Shown piece by piece: positions 12,349 through 25,735 of a stretch of 64,000 nucleotides of DNA. Within the stretch, counting starts at the first letter, position 1; the number at the start of each line of letters is the position of its first letter. Source of the stretch: Pezizomycotina sp. ARF18 (taxonomy: Eukaryota > Ascomycota); contig AZLU01000156.1 in the NCBI GenBank assembly GCA_002224055.1, forward strand, positions 34,840-98,839, written 5' to 3'. The translations under genes and the position numbers were made by a program. The notes under the pieces are model-generated. The model worked only from the letters and a program-made list of their open reading frames with translations, did no database searches and was not told the origin of the DNA.

Positions 12349-15300
12349 TGAAAGGAAATCCTCCCCCTCGCAAGCCCATCGGTAGGATCCTATATCCATA
12401 TCCTTCCATTATATTCTCATCCTACAACTTTTTCCTTATAGTTTAAGCTTGATATTAAAAATCAACAAAGTTGTCTGGACCCGTGGCGCAAGCGAGTACA
12501 GCGCTATTCCTATTCCGGTATATATCTCCAGTCCAATTGCGAATTTTTCTTACAATATGTGGCGCAGTTTAAATGTATTGGTCAAATAGAATGTGTGGCG
12601 TTCTATACAACCCTACGAGGACGGCGATAGCGAACCGAGGTCGATTTCGCGGGCTTGATTACATGTCTACACTGCATGTTATATTCCGCGGATTTAAAGT
12701 ATGGAATGCGTATATGCTCGGCAGCATAACGCCTTACCGTAGCGATTCAGTGTTTATTGAGCTTATAAATGAGGGGTGGTATTATAGAAGCTCTTCATCT
12801 TTAATACGCCTAATTAGCATTTGTTGAGGAAGGCTGTGATCTATATAAAGGAACTTTGGTGTATTAGCTTTTACGGGTATACAGTGTTTCGTTCGATATA
12901 GTATTGAGCATAAACGGAGGCTTTGGTAAACAAAAAGAAAATGTGGGGGAAATAGGTACAAGGGGTGAAAAGGGGAGCATGCACGTTACCCCACGTGCTG
13001 CGGTTTTCGTAAACGGTGCCATTTGCGAAAACAATGTTTATTTCAAGTTACTCAGCCTCGCACGGGACGAACGAAGGGACGAAATGAACGGTCGGCAGAA
13101 TGCTAGCAGCTGATTTGAGCCTCTCATAACCAAATTCGGGTGTTTGTTTGTGAAGAAGGCTGTATATAAAATATGCTTATCGCCTTCTCGCGCGATCCTT
13201 TGATGTTGCATATTGTGCGATAGTAGAGATGACAAGGCTCTGGGACTACGGAAGGTCCGAGCGCTAACTTCGGAAAAGCTTCAACGGAATACATAGCGAT
13301 TGGTCAGGTAGAAGGGCGAGGAAGAGCTATAGTCGCGCGACATGTATCAGGCTCTTTTGGTCCGGAAAGCCTTATGAAAATGTGCACGACATCGGTCGCT
13401 TAGCGCTCAGGATTCGGACACTACTGAATATTAGGGCCAGGCTTATAGATGCCATAGAAGCCGTCCCCATATTTACAGCTGATATATAGATAATTATTTA
13501 AGTTACCGACTCTTTGAAATATCTGCTATCTACTATTGATGCTAGGAAGATCCTTGATATCCCTAAATATTTAGCGCAGATACGGTCTTTTGGTTATTAT
13601 ATTGCCTCACAAGGCGACATTACATGGTTTTCGCTTCTGCGCACGGATGTACTTTTAAAATGAGCGTGCATCATGGGTTTGCTATTGATCATCCGCATTT
13701 ATAGAGGAGTTGACCTACAGACGCCATGAAAGAGGCGTATTTAATGTAGTCCTAGGACGGGCCTAGCTCGGATATATAAAGCTTACCATACCTTATTTAT
13801 TGTATGCGATATTGTTAATTGCAAGTAAAACTGTAGATATATTGATATTCAATCCCAAGATCTTGGACACTACTACCCGGTACTGCAGCTGACGTGTTGC
13901 TTGAGACACCAATTGAATAGTTAACCCGTGTATTCTGCAGTTATATGTTACGAGCAAACTCATCTAAAACCAACATCGGTGGAATGCATCAGGTCGCTAT
14001 CAAGCTTAAAAGAAATGGATCATATAGCTACTACTAAGTAAATGTACAACAAGTGGATTTTACGAGAGAATACGACGCATTCAGAATTGGACTACCAAGT
14101 ATTTGCCAATTATAAAGGATGCAAAAAAAATTTTTTTTTTTCAATCTAGGAGGCAGTGCAGATGCTCTAACCCGTATCTCTAAACTTCTTTTTCTGTATA
14201 TTAGATAGTACTCTATATATGATGTGAGCATTACATTGGTTATGAAAGAAAATTTTCCTTATAAATGCGTCCGGTCTTAGCGTTTGATTAAGGCAAGGGA
14301 TTGAAGCAAGAAAAGTTGTTCCAGTACTCTATCCCAAGAGCATCCATTTGATAAAAGTTATTTTATTGCTTTTATTTCATCCACTAATTTAATTAATAAT
14401 ATATATATATATATATATTTGATCATAATCATTTATCCAAGTATTAATATATATATTGTTTATTTAGACCTGTCGATATTGATATTTGTTTGGCGTTCTT
14501 CGATATAATTTTACCTTAGCGCTAAGAGAAACATCGCGACATATCAAAACTCGGCGCGACAGCGGGGGGTTGTTATACTTCGCATAGAACCTTGAAATAT
14601 ACTTCTTAGCTTGAGGGATTTCAATTAAATGAACACCGCAAGCTCAAGCTTCAAGTTACAAAACAAGTGGATCTGTGGGGATTTCTCCCCTTTTACACTG
14701 CCTCACTCCTCCCCCTCGCAAAGAAAACCAAAAGACCCGTATAACCTCTAAGAATTGGGAAAGTCGAAGAACTTAATGGCCCGAAAGGATTACAAAGATA
14801 GATAGAGAGCTTTCATTTAGCTAGCGTTGGCGTTTTTTTTTTTTTTTTTTTTTTTTTTTTCTTCAGGATATATGCATCCAGGCCGTGCGAAGGGAAATGT
14901 AGTCGCGATGGAAATCTTAACTCTTCGGTTGGCGGACCGGTTCATCAAATAAACTCCGGAGAAATAGGGAATTATGCTAGCAGCAGGTTGAAGGAGCTTG
15001 AGGGTTCGGAGGGATTTTATGAATCCAGCGAAGATCACGCTCATGGCGGAGTAAAAACATATTTGTTACGTACTCCATGCTTCATGCCGCCCTGTGATAA
15101 GAGGTCCTAAAATGAGCTTCAGATTATGTTTTATTTGAGACTCGTGGTAGAATGTGAGATCATGGATGCTAAAATGAGTTTTTCATTATTCTTTTATTTA
15201 ATTCTTTCCCTACTGTATTTTACAGGATAATTTTTTAGCTTCCGACGAAAAGATAGAAAATGCTGCGTGGATGGTATACAACATGAGCGATAATATACAA

Positions 15301-15635
15301 ATGTGGGTTATTTTAACTCTTTTCTCTTCTAACCTTCTCTCCGGTGATATTGAATATCAGACGCTGAAAATTTTTTTATTTTTTTATTTTTTAAATTAAA
15401 TTGTAGTTTGAGCATGATGTTTGACAAAGATAACCTTGGACGGCAGCGCGGGCGCAGCGTCACACGACGACTGGTGATAGACCACGTCGCAAGGGCAAGA
15501 ATAAACCCTCCGTGATCCATTAATGGCCGTGGTGTAAACTCCATGCTGGCAATTCAGATGATCTAGTCGTGAAACGAACAGAAACATGTCCCTCTCAACA
15601 GCCAGAAAAAAAAAAAAAAAAGAAAAGTCTTCCCT

Positions 15636-18600
15636 TTACTGGTCCTCATCCCTTCCCCCTTCGCGATCAAAGCCTCATACTCATCGGCAGAAGCGAACAG
15701 CGGCAGGCTCTTGAGCTTCCTCCTCTTGCTCTTCCTATCTTCCTTCTCCTCCTCAGCCTTGCTACTACCGCTAGCAACTTCTTGTTAGCTTCGATCTGCT
15801 TCGTGAGCTCCTCGTCGATATCGGACGGTATCTCGTCGTCGCTGTCTATGGCGTCTTCCTCTGAATCGTCGAAATTGACGTCGTCCATGTCGCTGTCGTC
15901 TTCTTCTTCTTCGTCTCCCTCCTCTTTCTCTTGAGGAGCAGCAGAGCCGAATAAGTCATCCGTCGTCATACCGAATCCCCACCTTCACCATCTTCAACAT
16001 CCTCCATATCATCGTCCCCATCTTCGAAACCGTCCATATCCACATCATCGAAATCGACATCGTCGCCGTCGATATCAGCTTCCAAATCCGGCCTGCTAGC
16101 CACCATCGCATCCCAAACCTCACCTTCATCTTCACTCTCATCACCGCTACCGTCACCGACTTTCTCCGCGATATCGTCGATCTCCTCGCTGTCCTCATCA
16201 TCGCTATCGACTTTCCTCTCTTTACCTTTCCGCTTCTCTTTCCTGTTCTGCGGACGGGCGTTGAAGTACTTATGGAAGAAGACTTCATCTTCGGGGACGT
16301 CTTCGATATTCTTCTTCCAGAAGGCTTCCGTGTTGACGGGCTGCTGCGCGCGGCCGAGGGATTTGACGGAGAGGACCATGTTCGCGGGTTCGGCGCCGCC
16401 GGCGAGCGGTTGCATGATAGAACCGCCCGCGTGCGCGGTCTTTTCGGCGGATTTGGCGTTGCGGTAGACGAAGCGGTCGAGGAAGTGCGAGATCGTGTGA
16501 AGTGATAAGTCGGGTTTCGAAGGCATTGGCTTGTTCTCTAAGAGATGACGGGCGAAGAGGGAGACGGTAGGGTGAAATGAGATATGAGAGGGAGCTGTAG
16601 ATTATTAGCCGGATGTAACTTTCAAGAGTAGCAATAACGGAAAGATATATAGTAAAAGGATGTAATGATACTTACAATTTCCCACAAACAGCTTTTATCA
16701 GCGTTACAGTGCAGAGGATCCCTCTTCCTGCCATCATACCGATTAAACGCTTTCTCCTCCGTCGTGACTTCTTTGCTCTCCGTCTCCTCCGTCTGCATCT
16801 GCGTGTCTTCGTCGTCGTCGTCCACGGCATCCTTGAATACCTCTTCGTCGTCGCTCTCGTCGACCTCCGGAGTATCGAACATGTTCTTCAAGCTAGGAAC
16901 ACTCGTTCCCAGCTCCCGTAGCAAGTACAACACACCACAAACAAACGGCGGCTGATGCATCGTCGAAACCTGCAGGATCCTCTTCGCGAACGCTTTAACG
17001 CGCTTGACCTGGTGATCTGCTTTTAGAGCCCTGAACAGCAGGTTCAAGTACAACGCTTGTTTCGAGCTATTCGTCAACCTCGGATCCGTGAGCGATTCAT
17101 ACAGTGACCGGTAGAAGCGGTCAGAAACCATCTGCTTGCTATTCGCGACTTGGAAGATGAGCATGAGCGCTTGAATACTCGTGTTGAAATTTGCCGAGTG
17201 CGTAATGCGGAATAACGCGTCCATGTGCTTTTGGAATACAGCGTCGTCGAGGTTCGAGAACGGGTAAGCTCGGTTAACGCCCGTGAGAAGCGCCGATACG
17301 AGCTTCGAGTTGTGTTCCTCTTGTACTTCCGCGCTTTGGTCTCTTCTTTAGACGTTGCTTCGCTTTGCGTGATAGCTTCTTCTTTTCTTTTGTATCTGCT
17401 TCCGGCGGCGGTTTATCGGATAGCTGCCGTAGTCCCGCAAACACTGCGAAGTACGTCTTTAGGAGCTGGTTGGCGACGTCGGGCTCCTTCGTGCTTTAGA
17501 ATGTCTGGTTGAGCGTTATGATGGAGTAGTACTTCGCGTGCTGGTTGTTTCCGGGGCGGAAGAGAACTTCGGATTCGATGGAGGAGATGATGATCGGTTT
17601 TCATCATCGGGTGGGTGTTTTGTACTTGGAGGAAGTAGGTAGGACGTTTTCGAAGCAACTTTTTTGTCGTTATCGCCCTGTTTCCAACCGTTAGCATTGT
17701 GTGCGATAGATACACCGTTACAAAAATTTAGTACGCAATGGAGGGATCTCCTTACCAGTTTATTCACTAGCAGCCGTAATAGATTCTCTTCACCCTCCGG
17801 CTTCTCCTTCAGCAGCTCTATATCATCCCAATAGCGTTCAACCTCGTCCACGCAACGCCTCCGTCTGCCGCAACCGCTCCAGAACCTTCAAAACCTCAAA
17901 GTAATAACTCTTCAACCAATCCTCAAACGCATACAACACCAAATACTGCTCCGCAACTTCCTTCTTACCCTTCTCCTTCTCCAACGTACCACAGTAGCAA
18001 GCGGTTGCCTCGCGAACGCCTTCAATTTTCGATCGGAGGGTAATACATGCCCGCTCGCGAACAGATCCTTCAGCGCGCCGAGCGCGGCTACGGCCTGCGA
18101 GCGCGATTTCTTCCGCGCCATGTTTAGCAGCGACTCGAAGCTGCGGTCGTGTGCAAGGGTGACTCCTGACAGACGAGCGTGAGGGCGGATATCTTGTCGC
18201 TGAGCGTACCGGACGTCATGATCTGCGAGAGGAACTGGCGGTTCGCGGACTTGGAGAGGTTGTGCGTGGTGTATGTCGTATTGTCGTTCGTTAGGAGGGT
18301 CTTGGCGCGCTCGTGGAGGGCTTTTATCTGGAAGGAGCTTAGGCTCTCTTCGGTGGGAGGAGTTCGGGGAGGTCGTGCTTGTGCCAGTCCGGCGGGTTCG
18401 ACGGTCTTTTGTAGTAGTAGTAGCGTTAGTAAGTGCAATGTCGGGCATAGAAAAGCTGAGGATATCATACCAAAAGCCCGTCTTTCTTCGCTTTAGCAGT
18501 CACCGGAGCTTCAACTTAGAAGCTTTCGCCGGAGGTTGCCTCTTTCGGCATCTTCGGATTCCTCCTCGTCTTCCTCGACCGATTCATCCTCCACCCTTCT

Positions 18601-19193
18601 TCTTCCTCCTCCTCAACTGCTCATCCTCAACAACCCCTCCTTCTCCGCAATCGCCCCACCAGCCCGATCTCCTTCATGAAGTCCTCAATCTCGCTACGGT
18701 TCGCAGCCTTCGCTTTCGAACTTGAGCGCTCCTGCACCTCCGTCACTCCTCATCCGAATCAGACTCCAGCTCCCCCACGAGAGCTAAATCTTCCTCCGTT
18801 CCTCCCAGCGCTATTATCTCTTCAAGCAGCGCAGCTTTTTTAGAATCCTTTGGCGCCTTACTGTTGGAGAGCTTGCTGCTGCCCCTTCGAATCCGCACCA
18901 TTCGACGTCTTTTTAGCTGGTTTCTTTTCGTCGTTATCGAAGTGTATATGCTCGCCGCTAGCAGGTCTGCTCCTTAGACTACCGCTGCGGTCACGCTTCT
19001 GCCGCGCTGCTGCTGTTCTTGAATTGCGCCGTCTTTCTTATCAATCTTCTTGCCCTTCCCTTGCGATTTCTTGCCGTCCTTGAGACCTTCTGCGATCCGC
19101 AATGTCAGCTTTTCGAGTGCTGAATTGTCTAGCACCGGAGCGCCCGTCGTTTGCGACAGGCGCTGCCTTCTTCGATTTTGTTTTCGCTGCCAT
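15636..19193 (-). CDS. MAK21: Mak21/Noc1, 60S ribosome biogenesis factor (CBF/Mak21 family), frameshifted
   Basis: Noc1 pairs with Noc2 on early 66S pre-ribosomes in the nucleolus and is needed for 60S subunit maturation and export. The start MAAKTKSKKAAPV (ATG at 19193) fits the Lys-rich N-terminus. Further on come the helical repeat pieces SLLNMARKKSRSQAVAALGA (near 18110), FQIKALHERAKTLLTN (near 18310), the CBF-domain piece ALYLNLLFRALKADHQVK (near 17030) and HTISHFLDRFVYRN (near 16475). A very acidic tail follows, with a basic end KSKRRKLKSLPLFAS (near 15700), as usual for the family. Introns: 17755-17678 and 16675-16595 (GTAAGT..CTACAG). Single missing bases break the frame at many points, for example near 19140, 17640, 16573, 15960 and 15772. 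The stop is placed at about 15636-15648 because the last frame is uncertain. The span of 3.56 kb fits the usual length of about 1000 residues. Confidence 0.92.
16595..16675 (-). other. Intron in MAK21
   Basis: Donor GTAAGT follows the codons for Trp-Glu-Ile. Acceptor CTACAG is followed by codons for LPLISHF. Homologues continue here with a His-Pro motif that is regained only if one C is restored near 16573, so the splice junction and the adjacent frameshift are both well supported. Confidence 0.8.
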
Positions 19194-20125
19194 TGCGTCC
19201 TGCTGAGTTGAGTAGGGCGTAAAAAAGAAGCTGTGCAATTGAGTTGAAACGTTTTTTTAGGGTACCGAGAGAAAAGTCGCAGGCGTTTTGTGAAAATTTA
19301 GAAAAAATCGAACCTCCCGCAAAATTTCTGCCGCGCCAAGAAATAGCCAGTATTATCACGCTCCTATAGACACGCACGTATTGAAAAAAAAATACGGTAG
19401 ATTTTTTCGTCCGATCTATTCTTCTGGTTGTAAAGGACGATATGTATATCATCGAAGAATAATAAAAAAGCTGCACACTAATAAATCACCATCTGATCAT
19501 TACTGTGAGACTAGTCTCATTCACATAACAGGCTAGGTCGAGCTGAACAAATACTATACTTTGCTTTGCTAGTTGTAGGTCAGGCCCTAGAGCATTATGA
19601 CGCCTTGTTTTGAATATCTGCCGCTAAAATGATATATTCGGAGAGAGGGAGATATTTGCTATACTATAATACAATCTTTTGAGATTTGTCATTCGTAGCT
19701 GGGGAAAAAAAAGGAAAAGACCAAAGGAATGGTCCCAAAGAACCCGCGGGTTAGTTTTCTGACATTTTGTGATAATACACTTAGGAATTGAGAATAATAT
19801 AGAAACAAGTTAAGTATAAAACAAGAGAATCAAATTTTTTCGCTTCGACATAAGAAGGGACGAAAATCGAGAATTAAGAATCGAAGTTGGAAAAAAAAAA
19901 AAAAAAAAAAGCGTGAGAAGAAAATTTGGAAATTTGGAAATAATAAAATAAAAAAAAAGAAAACTCCAAACGACCGCTATGCTTTCAAGATATAAAAACA
20001 CTGCAGAGAGTGAATTAAAAAAAAAAAAGAAAGGTTTTTCAGATATATAGAAATAAAAAAGGGATGAAATAATGCTTCATTTAATATTCCAAATCGCCAA
20101 CGTCCCCTCACTCCCCGGACCGCGG

Positions 20126-23100
20126 CTAAAGCCAGACCATCCCTTCAACACTCAACCCTTCGCACGCCGAGGACAGTCGTACTAACGCTCGCCAGCTGCT
20201 CGACGTACTTCCCATCGTCCCCGTCGCGACGAAAGTCTCCGCAACTACTGTCGGGTCGGGCGACGAGGACGGCCAGATCGAAGCAGGACTTGAAGTGGTC
20301 CTTGCGGATGTACGTGCCCGCGCCGACGTAGACGCCGTGCAAAGCGAGCGTGACGTCGGGATGTACATGTTGCGTATCAGGCGGATCTGGCCCCAGTCGG
20401 ACTGGTTCCGGTACTCGTAGAGCCAGCCGGAGACTATGCTCCGCAGCTTCGATTTGGCTTCCTCGAAGGCGACTTCGAGGTCGTCTTTCCACTTGTTGCG
20501 GCGGGGTCGCGGGGCCGCACTGGTGAAGAGGAATACATTAGCAAAAATCCTTAAAATGTTTCATGTAAACAGAAAGGGAGAATAATCTTACTTTGGGTTC
20601 CTCGAGAGGACAGCTCTCCACTCATCTAGCGCGGCTATTCCAATAACCAGCAGTTCGTACTCGACGTAATTTGCCGCCGCAAAGTGATCTGTGATGCCGG
20701 CGGTTATAGACATATCTTCGTCGTCCTGCTGGCCGGGATGACGATGCTGCTGGGAATCCGGAGTGAAAGTTGGCGGGCGGCATTAAGGCGACCAGTCACT
20801 AGATAAAAAATTATCATCAATATACACGCAAGTGAAGGGAAATGGTGGATAGTAAGAGCAAAAGGTTTCTACTTACGATAGAAACGTTTATAAATAACGT
20901 TCCCAGCCCGGACGAGGTCATCCCTCATGGAATCGACGAGGAGCATCACTCAAGCGCCTTAAGCATGCGTTGGTCCTCCACTTCCAGCTCGCGCCTAAAC
21001 TCCGGCCCGTTCGCCAGCTGGCGCGTGATATCCTGGGGCACCTCGTCCTTCTTGAACATCTCCTCCGTCTGCGACAGGCAGTTCTCCATCGTCCTCCGCA
21101 GCGTGGCTTCGACGTCGAGCCTGTGCACCCTGAACAACCGTATCATCTCCACCCTGGTCTGGTCGTCGTCGATGTACAGCAGGATTTCTCCATGATGTCG
21201 ATGGCCTTCGCCCTAGTGAGTCTTCCGGCGTAAAGCGGAATGACGCTGTATTTTGCCGCGGCGGCCAACATGCGATGTATCCCGCGATTACTTCTTCGGC
21301 GTCGTCCGCGCTAGGTCCTTCCACGTACATCGAACGGATAGCTTATATACGATGATAATGTGCGCGACGACCCGGAGCAACTCCAGTCCGTGCAGTCGAC
21401 CGGGTAATGGAATCCAGAACAGGACTGAACGTCGGGTTCTCCCGGAATGCCCTGAACTGGTTTGCCATTTCTTTAATAAGCAGCGAGAATCTGTCGGAGA
21501 TGATAGCCCCTGGACCGTCCTGAGCGCGAGACACGATTGCGCATCCATGAATCGGAATTCGTTAGATTTCGACGAGAGGATGTCAACGACGGTTTCGAGC
21601 GTGTTCTCGACGTTAAACATTGGCACGCCGGACTCAGCGATCTCAAACTTCCGTAGGGTTGACGGTATTCTATTGTGCTGCTGTAGGTATTCTTCGTATC
21701 TGTTCTCGACAATGGCGTTCACGTGCGCGAAAAGGTGGTCGTGCCAGGTTTCACAGACAGGGAGACCTAGAAGCAAGTGTTAAAACCCAATTCATCCAAA
21801 AAAAAAAAATTTAAAAAAATTGTTACTACTCACGCTCTTGAGATCACCAGCCAGGATACCGTAGCAGGCAGCCTCCCACATGTCTCCGGGCCCCGACCTG
21901 GGTTTTCTAGCTAGGGCAAGACACATCCTCCTCCACAGAAGCGCGGCGACGGTTTCCCTTGGGCTCGCTGCTATCCTCCATCATCGAGTTTTCGAAATCC
22001 CTGCCGATCTCATCATCTACCAGCAGATCGTAGCCTTCTTTTCCTCCCAGGATCGAAGGTATCCTCCAATGTTGGCCACATTCGCGACACCAATCCGCGG
22101 CGCCATCTAGGTCACCCTTCCGCAGGAATTGCCACAGCGTGCGTCCGAAGCCGATGTCGTACGTCTGGTCATCCGTCTCGATCGACCGCCTGAGCCGCGA
22201 CTGGGAATCCGGGTCGAGTTCGGTAACAATGTTCGCGCTGGGGTCGTGCGACGAGGGAAGCCGGTCCGGGTAGTTGTAAATCCCCGTCTTGGAAAGCCTG
22301 ATCTCCTCGCCGGGCTTCTGGTTCATGCGCTTGTACTGCTTGAGCGTGTGTAGAGTGTACATCCACCCGCTGGACCTCACGTCGTGGTCGCCGTCGGTGT
22401 CCTTGGGTATGACCGGCGGCGGCGCAGTTTCCTTGAGCCACTCAAGGATGATAACCAATTCCCGGAACTTGCTGTCGTTCTTAAAAAGCCTCCGGCGCAA
22501 CACCTCGTTGGATTCGTAGTCCGCGAGGGGTGTGCCGTTCGCACTGTTGTTAGCCTCCGCGTGCTGCTCGAGGCTACCGCGGTGCTTCAGCAGCAAGCCC
22601 AGCAGGCTCCACGTCTTCCCTTCCATCTCGAGGTACTTCATGTCGTCGGCCCACTCTATTTCCCTTTCTTCGTCCTCGCCGTGAAAATCCATGGCTTTCT
22701 TGTCGATGGCCTGGTGGTGCGACCAGACGTCGGCCGTAAAACCGTCGATGAGCTCCTGTGGTTCAGGATCCTCGGTGGCGGATTTGATCCGAAACTCGTC
22801 GACGCGCTTCGCGAAGTTTTCCACCTCGGGTCCCAGCTGCTCGTCGTCGATGGGCATGTTGTAATCCTCCTCGGCGTCTTCTTCCAGCATTGCGTTAAAA
22901 TCCGAGAGGGAACCTAACGGTTGTTGTTCGCGAACGTTCCAGTTAGCAATTTTTTCCGAAGAATAAACCAGACATTGGAGTTTACATTAATGCTAGTTGA
23001 ATGGATTGATCGCCAGAGTCGGATAATTACTGTACGAACCTGACGAAAAGGGGACAACCGCTTTCGAGCCGGTCGGTGAAAACACGTCGCTGCCCTGGGA

Positions 23101-23416
23101 GTTAACCTATTTGCGAAAGAAAGGAGGTCGAAATGGTTAGCAAGCGAAGATCGAAGATTCATTGCCCTGAGAAGAAATCAAGTTTGCGTTCAAATGTAGA
23201 AATCCAAGCGAATCATACCATATCCTCATCCGACATCACCACGAGCTTTCACGGGAATACTGTTGGCGCAGGTTAGCAAAAATACATCTTGAACTCGAAA
23301 CTCGGTTTGTCGCTGAGAAAAAGTTCAAAACAAACCTGGTGGAATCCACCGCCAATGCTAGGCTTCACCCCATTCCGTCTATCGTTCTGCCTTAATCGCG
23401 TCCCGTGCGCCGCCAT
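20126..23416 (-). CDS. NUP84: Nup84/Nup107 nuclear pore scaffold protein, frameshifted
   Basis: This is a component of the Y-shaped Nup84 (Nup107-160) complex that forms the pore outer rings. The clearest block is the open frame 22890-21907, which carries an acidic start and the family hallmark GRTLWQFLRKGDLDGAADWC followed by CGQHWRIPSILGG. The next exon (from 21766) reads CETWHDHLFAHVNAIVENRY, also typical of Nup84/107. The first exon is 23416-23336 (MAAHGTRLRQND.., 27 codons, phase 0), with GTTTGT as donor. Other introns include 21833-21767, one near 20595-20520 and one near 20875-20798. The C-terminal part (21700-20126) is spread over all three frames, so several single-base losses must lie there. 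The last codons read EGLSVEGMVWL before the stop. A span of 3.3 kb suits a protein of roughly 900-950 residues. The exact small 5' exons between 23280 and 22890 are not resolved. Confidence 0.9.
21767..21833 (-). other. Intron in NUP84
   Basis: Donor GTGAGT after the codons for GDLKS, acceptor TTCTAG before VSLPVCETWHDH. The intron contains a poly-A/T run. It is 67 bp long, normal for this window. Confidence 0.8.
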
Positions 23417-23925
23417 CGCCATTCAGAGAAACGCGTATTGAAAAGGTGGTGCCTGTTTATCGAAGTCGTTGATGGGAAGAGAAAAGGGTTTTTGTGGACA
23501 GGAGGCGGGTCCACGAAGTAAAGCGACGAGAAAAAAATTCAACCTCTTCAATTTCTTTTGTATTTTGCCCCCTTGTCGTTCTTTATTCTCGAAATTGTAA
23601 GCTTTTGAAAATGAAGAATGATGAAGACCTTGCTAGAATCGACGATGTGGCGATGAGAATTCGTGGATGGCAGGTGAAGGAAAGGGAGTCGTGAAGAGGG
23701 TTATCGCTGGTTGTTTTTGGTTATAGAAGAAGATTCGTGAGGATTTAAAATTTTTGAAATAATAATAGATATAATATTTAATTATTTTTTATTTATTTTT
23801 GTGTTGTTTACTTTGACGCAAATTCTGTGTCTGTTGTTGTATTGTTTTGCGTGTAAATTTGAAGCCCCAAAAAGAAAATTCCCCTGGTAAATTTTTTTTG
23901 CACTTTGTTCGCCAAAACCATCCCT

Positions 23926-23960
<35 letters not shown>

Positions 23961-25025
23961 GCCGAGAGCGGCTCAAAAAAAAAAAAAAAAAAAAAAACAT
24001 CTCTCTAAATTATTACGTAATCACACATGCAAAAATTTTTCACACATAAAACTCCCTTCACCACCAACTTCTTTCTTCTTTTTCTTTCTTTTTCTCTTTT
24101 CCTCATCAATGTCATTTTAGGCGCCCATTAGAGTCTCGGATCAAACTTCATTTTTTTTCCAATGATATCTTCCTTCAATGTTTGTTCAAATGAGTATTCG
24201 TACTTGTTTCTTGGCGTGCTCACGGCAGTCCTTATAGCGATTCCTTTTTCCGCCGCTGTCCGACTCGACCTGATATCTAATGGTGATGGTTTGAGAATGG
24301 AAAGAAAAGCGCGTGGGGACATTTTCTTCTTATATATATTATTGTATAGATACTTCAATTGATGATGGTGAAATGGATGTGAAAAGTGCGATTGAAGAAT
24401 ACTTGAAGTATCGTACAGAGAAGCTCAATCTTTCCAAGCCTGACGAGAGGGGGTCCAAGGAAAATTTAAACAGACTGGGAGGCAGAATTCATAACAATGT
24501 CAAAATATTCTCAGACTAAAAAAAGTCAGAATTTTGAAAAATTCCAATGTGTACCTTAAGACAAGCAAACCTTCCTCTGCGGCGGAGAACGAGCCTTAAC
24601 CGTTGATTTATCACCACTCTAATGCCCGTTCAGCTATGTGCATGTGCATCTGTATAGCGTAAGTATTACATCTCTGAGATCTCATCCACTCGCATTGGTG
24701 CCGCATGTTCTTTTGCGGCTTGAGCGAAATTTTATAATAAATGGCATGATCGGCGAAATCTGGGAGCCATACGTTATCGTGCGATTCTTTGCATTGCACC
24801 ACCCCCGTGCAAAGCTGTGTTGGCAGTTGTGCCCAACATGCCTTTCATCCTACACATGAAAATTTTTTTAGCGGATACCGAAACCATTCCACCAAAGTAG
24901 ACGTGGGAGATGATCCGTATCAAAGTATGCGCACGCAGTATGGAATTCGTCTCCATGATGATATTGAAGTATATATTTTGTAGTAGTAGGCTAAGTTGAA
25001 ATTCCACCCTAAGAATACCCCGTCC

Positions 25026-25061
<36 letters not shown>

Positions 25062-25735
25062 CACGCCGTGACACCGGCCTTGAAGAAAAAAAAAACAGAA
25101 GAAAAGGCGAAGAGAAAGGAAGAGAAAGGAAGAGAAAGGAAGAGAAAAGAAAAAAGATATCCTAGCTTGTAAAAAGGAACTGCCTGTTACTTAGGAGAGA
25201 AGGCAAGAGAAGGCAGAAGATGTTTGCGTTTGCCTTTAGCCATTTTTCAGAAGAAACGAACTGAAAGAAAGAGAAAACAAAAGATAAATAGTAACGACAA
25301 CGACATGGAAAAGATAAGTAATAATAGTAGTATAGGAGTTTATAGAATTTTATCTGCTCGTAAAACTTTTTCCCTCCCTTGTGATAATCCGCCCATTGGT
25401 TAAAAAAAAAATGTAGATCCCGAAAAGAAACATGATATCCGTCATCATAAGTAAACAAGGGAAAATGAAAAACCGAAGCCTTCCGAAATTATTTTAGATG
25501 TTCGAGGGGGAAAGAGGAAGAAAAAAGCTAAAACAAGAATATCGTGCCGACGTTCTCCTTCGGAGGAAGGGCGGAAAGGCGTAACGGAACGTTGAAGACA
25601 TGATCAATGTTGTTTTCGTATACATGGGAAAAACATAAAATTCTTTAAGACGTGTAAAAAAAAGGCGAAACCGAAGAAACAAGAGGAATAATGAAAAATT
25701 AACGTGATAAAGTAACTAGCTCCTTCATGTATAGA
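23417..25735. other. Intergenic region between NUP84 and SMT3, no gene seen
   Basis: AT-rich with long homopolymers: poly-T and poly-A near 23930-23998, and a 32-base A run at 25029-25060. A short purine tandem repeat (AAGGAAGAG units) lies at 25111-25150. The open frames are short and mostly follow the homopolymers. Confidence 0.6.
25111..25150. repeat. Purine tandem repeat (GAAAGGAAGA units)
   Basis: About four copies of a 10-bp purine unit right after the 32-A run, in the 3' flank of the SMT3 gene. Confidence 0.7.

Larger units (their letters stand above)
8900..15630. other. Long AT-rich gene-poor block
   Basis: No protein family is recognisable on either strand. The block holds poly-A/T runs (for example near 8903, 8998, 9088, 9297 and 14834), an (AT)n run near 14398-14420 and short tandem repeats listed separately. 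A GC-richer patch at 15420-15600 on the minus strand gives a 60-codon Cys-containing frame next to the MAK21 end. I could not assign it, and it may be a short exon or a shadow. Stops in all frames elsewhere suggest degenerate, non-coding DNA. Confidence 0.55.

Noticed and set aside
12476-12555. tRNA gene suspected from GTGGCGCAAGCG and a following T run
   Set aside because: Only the D-arm side resembles a tRNA. Anticodon and T arms do not fold, so at best it is a fragment.
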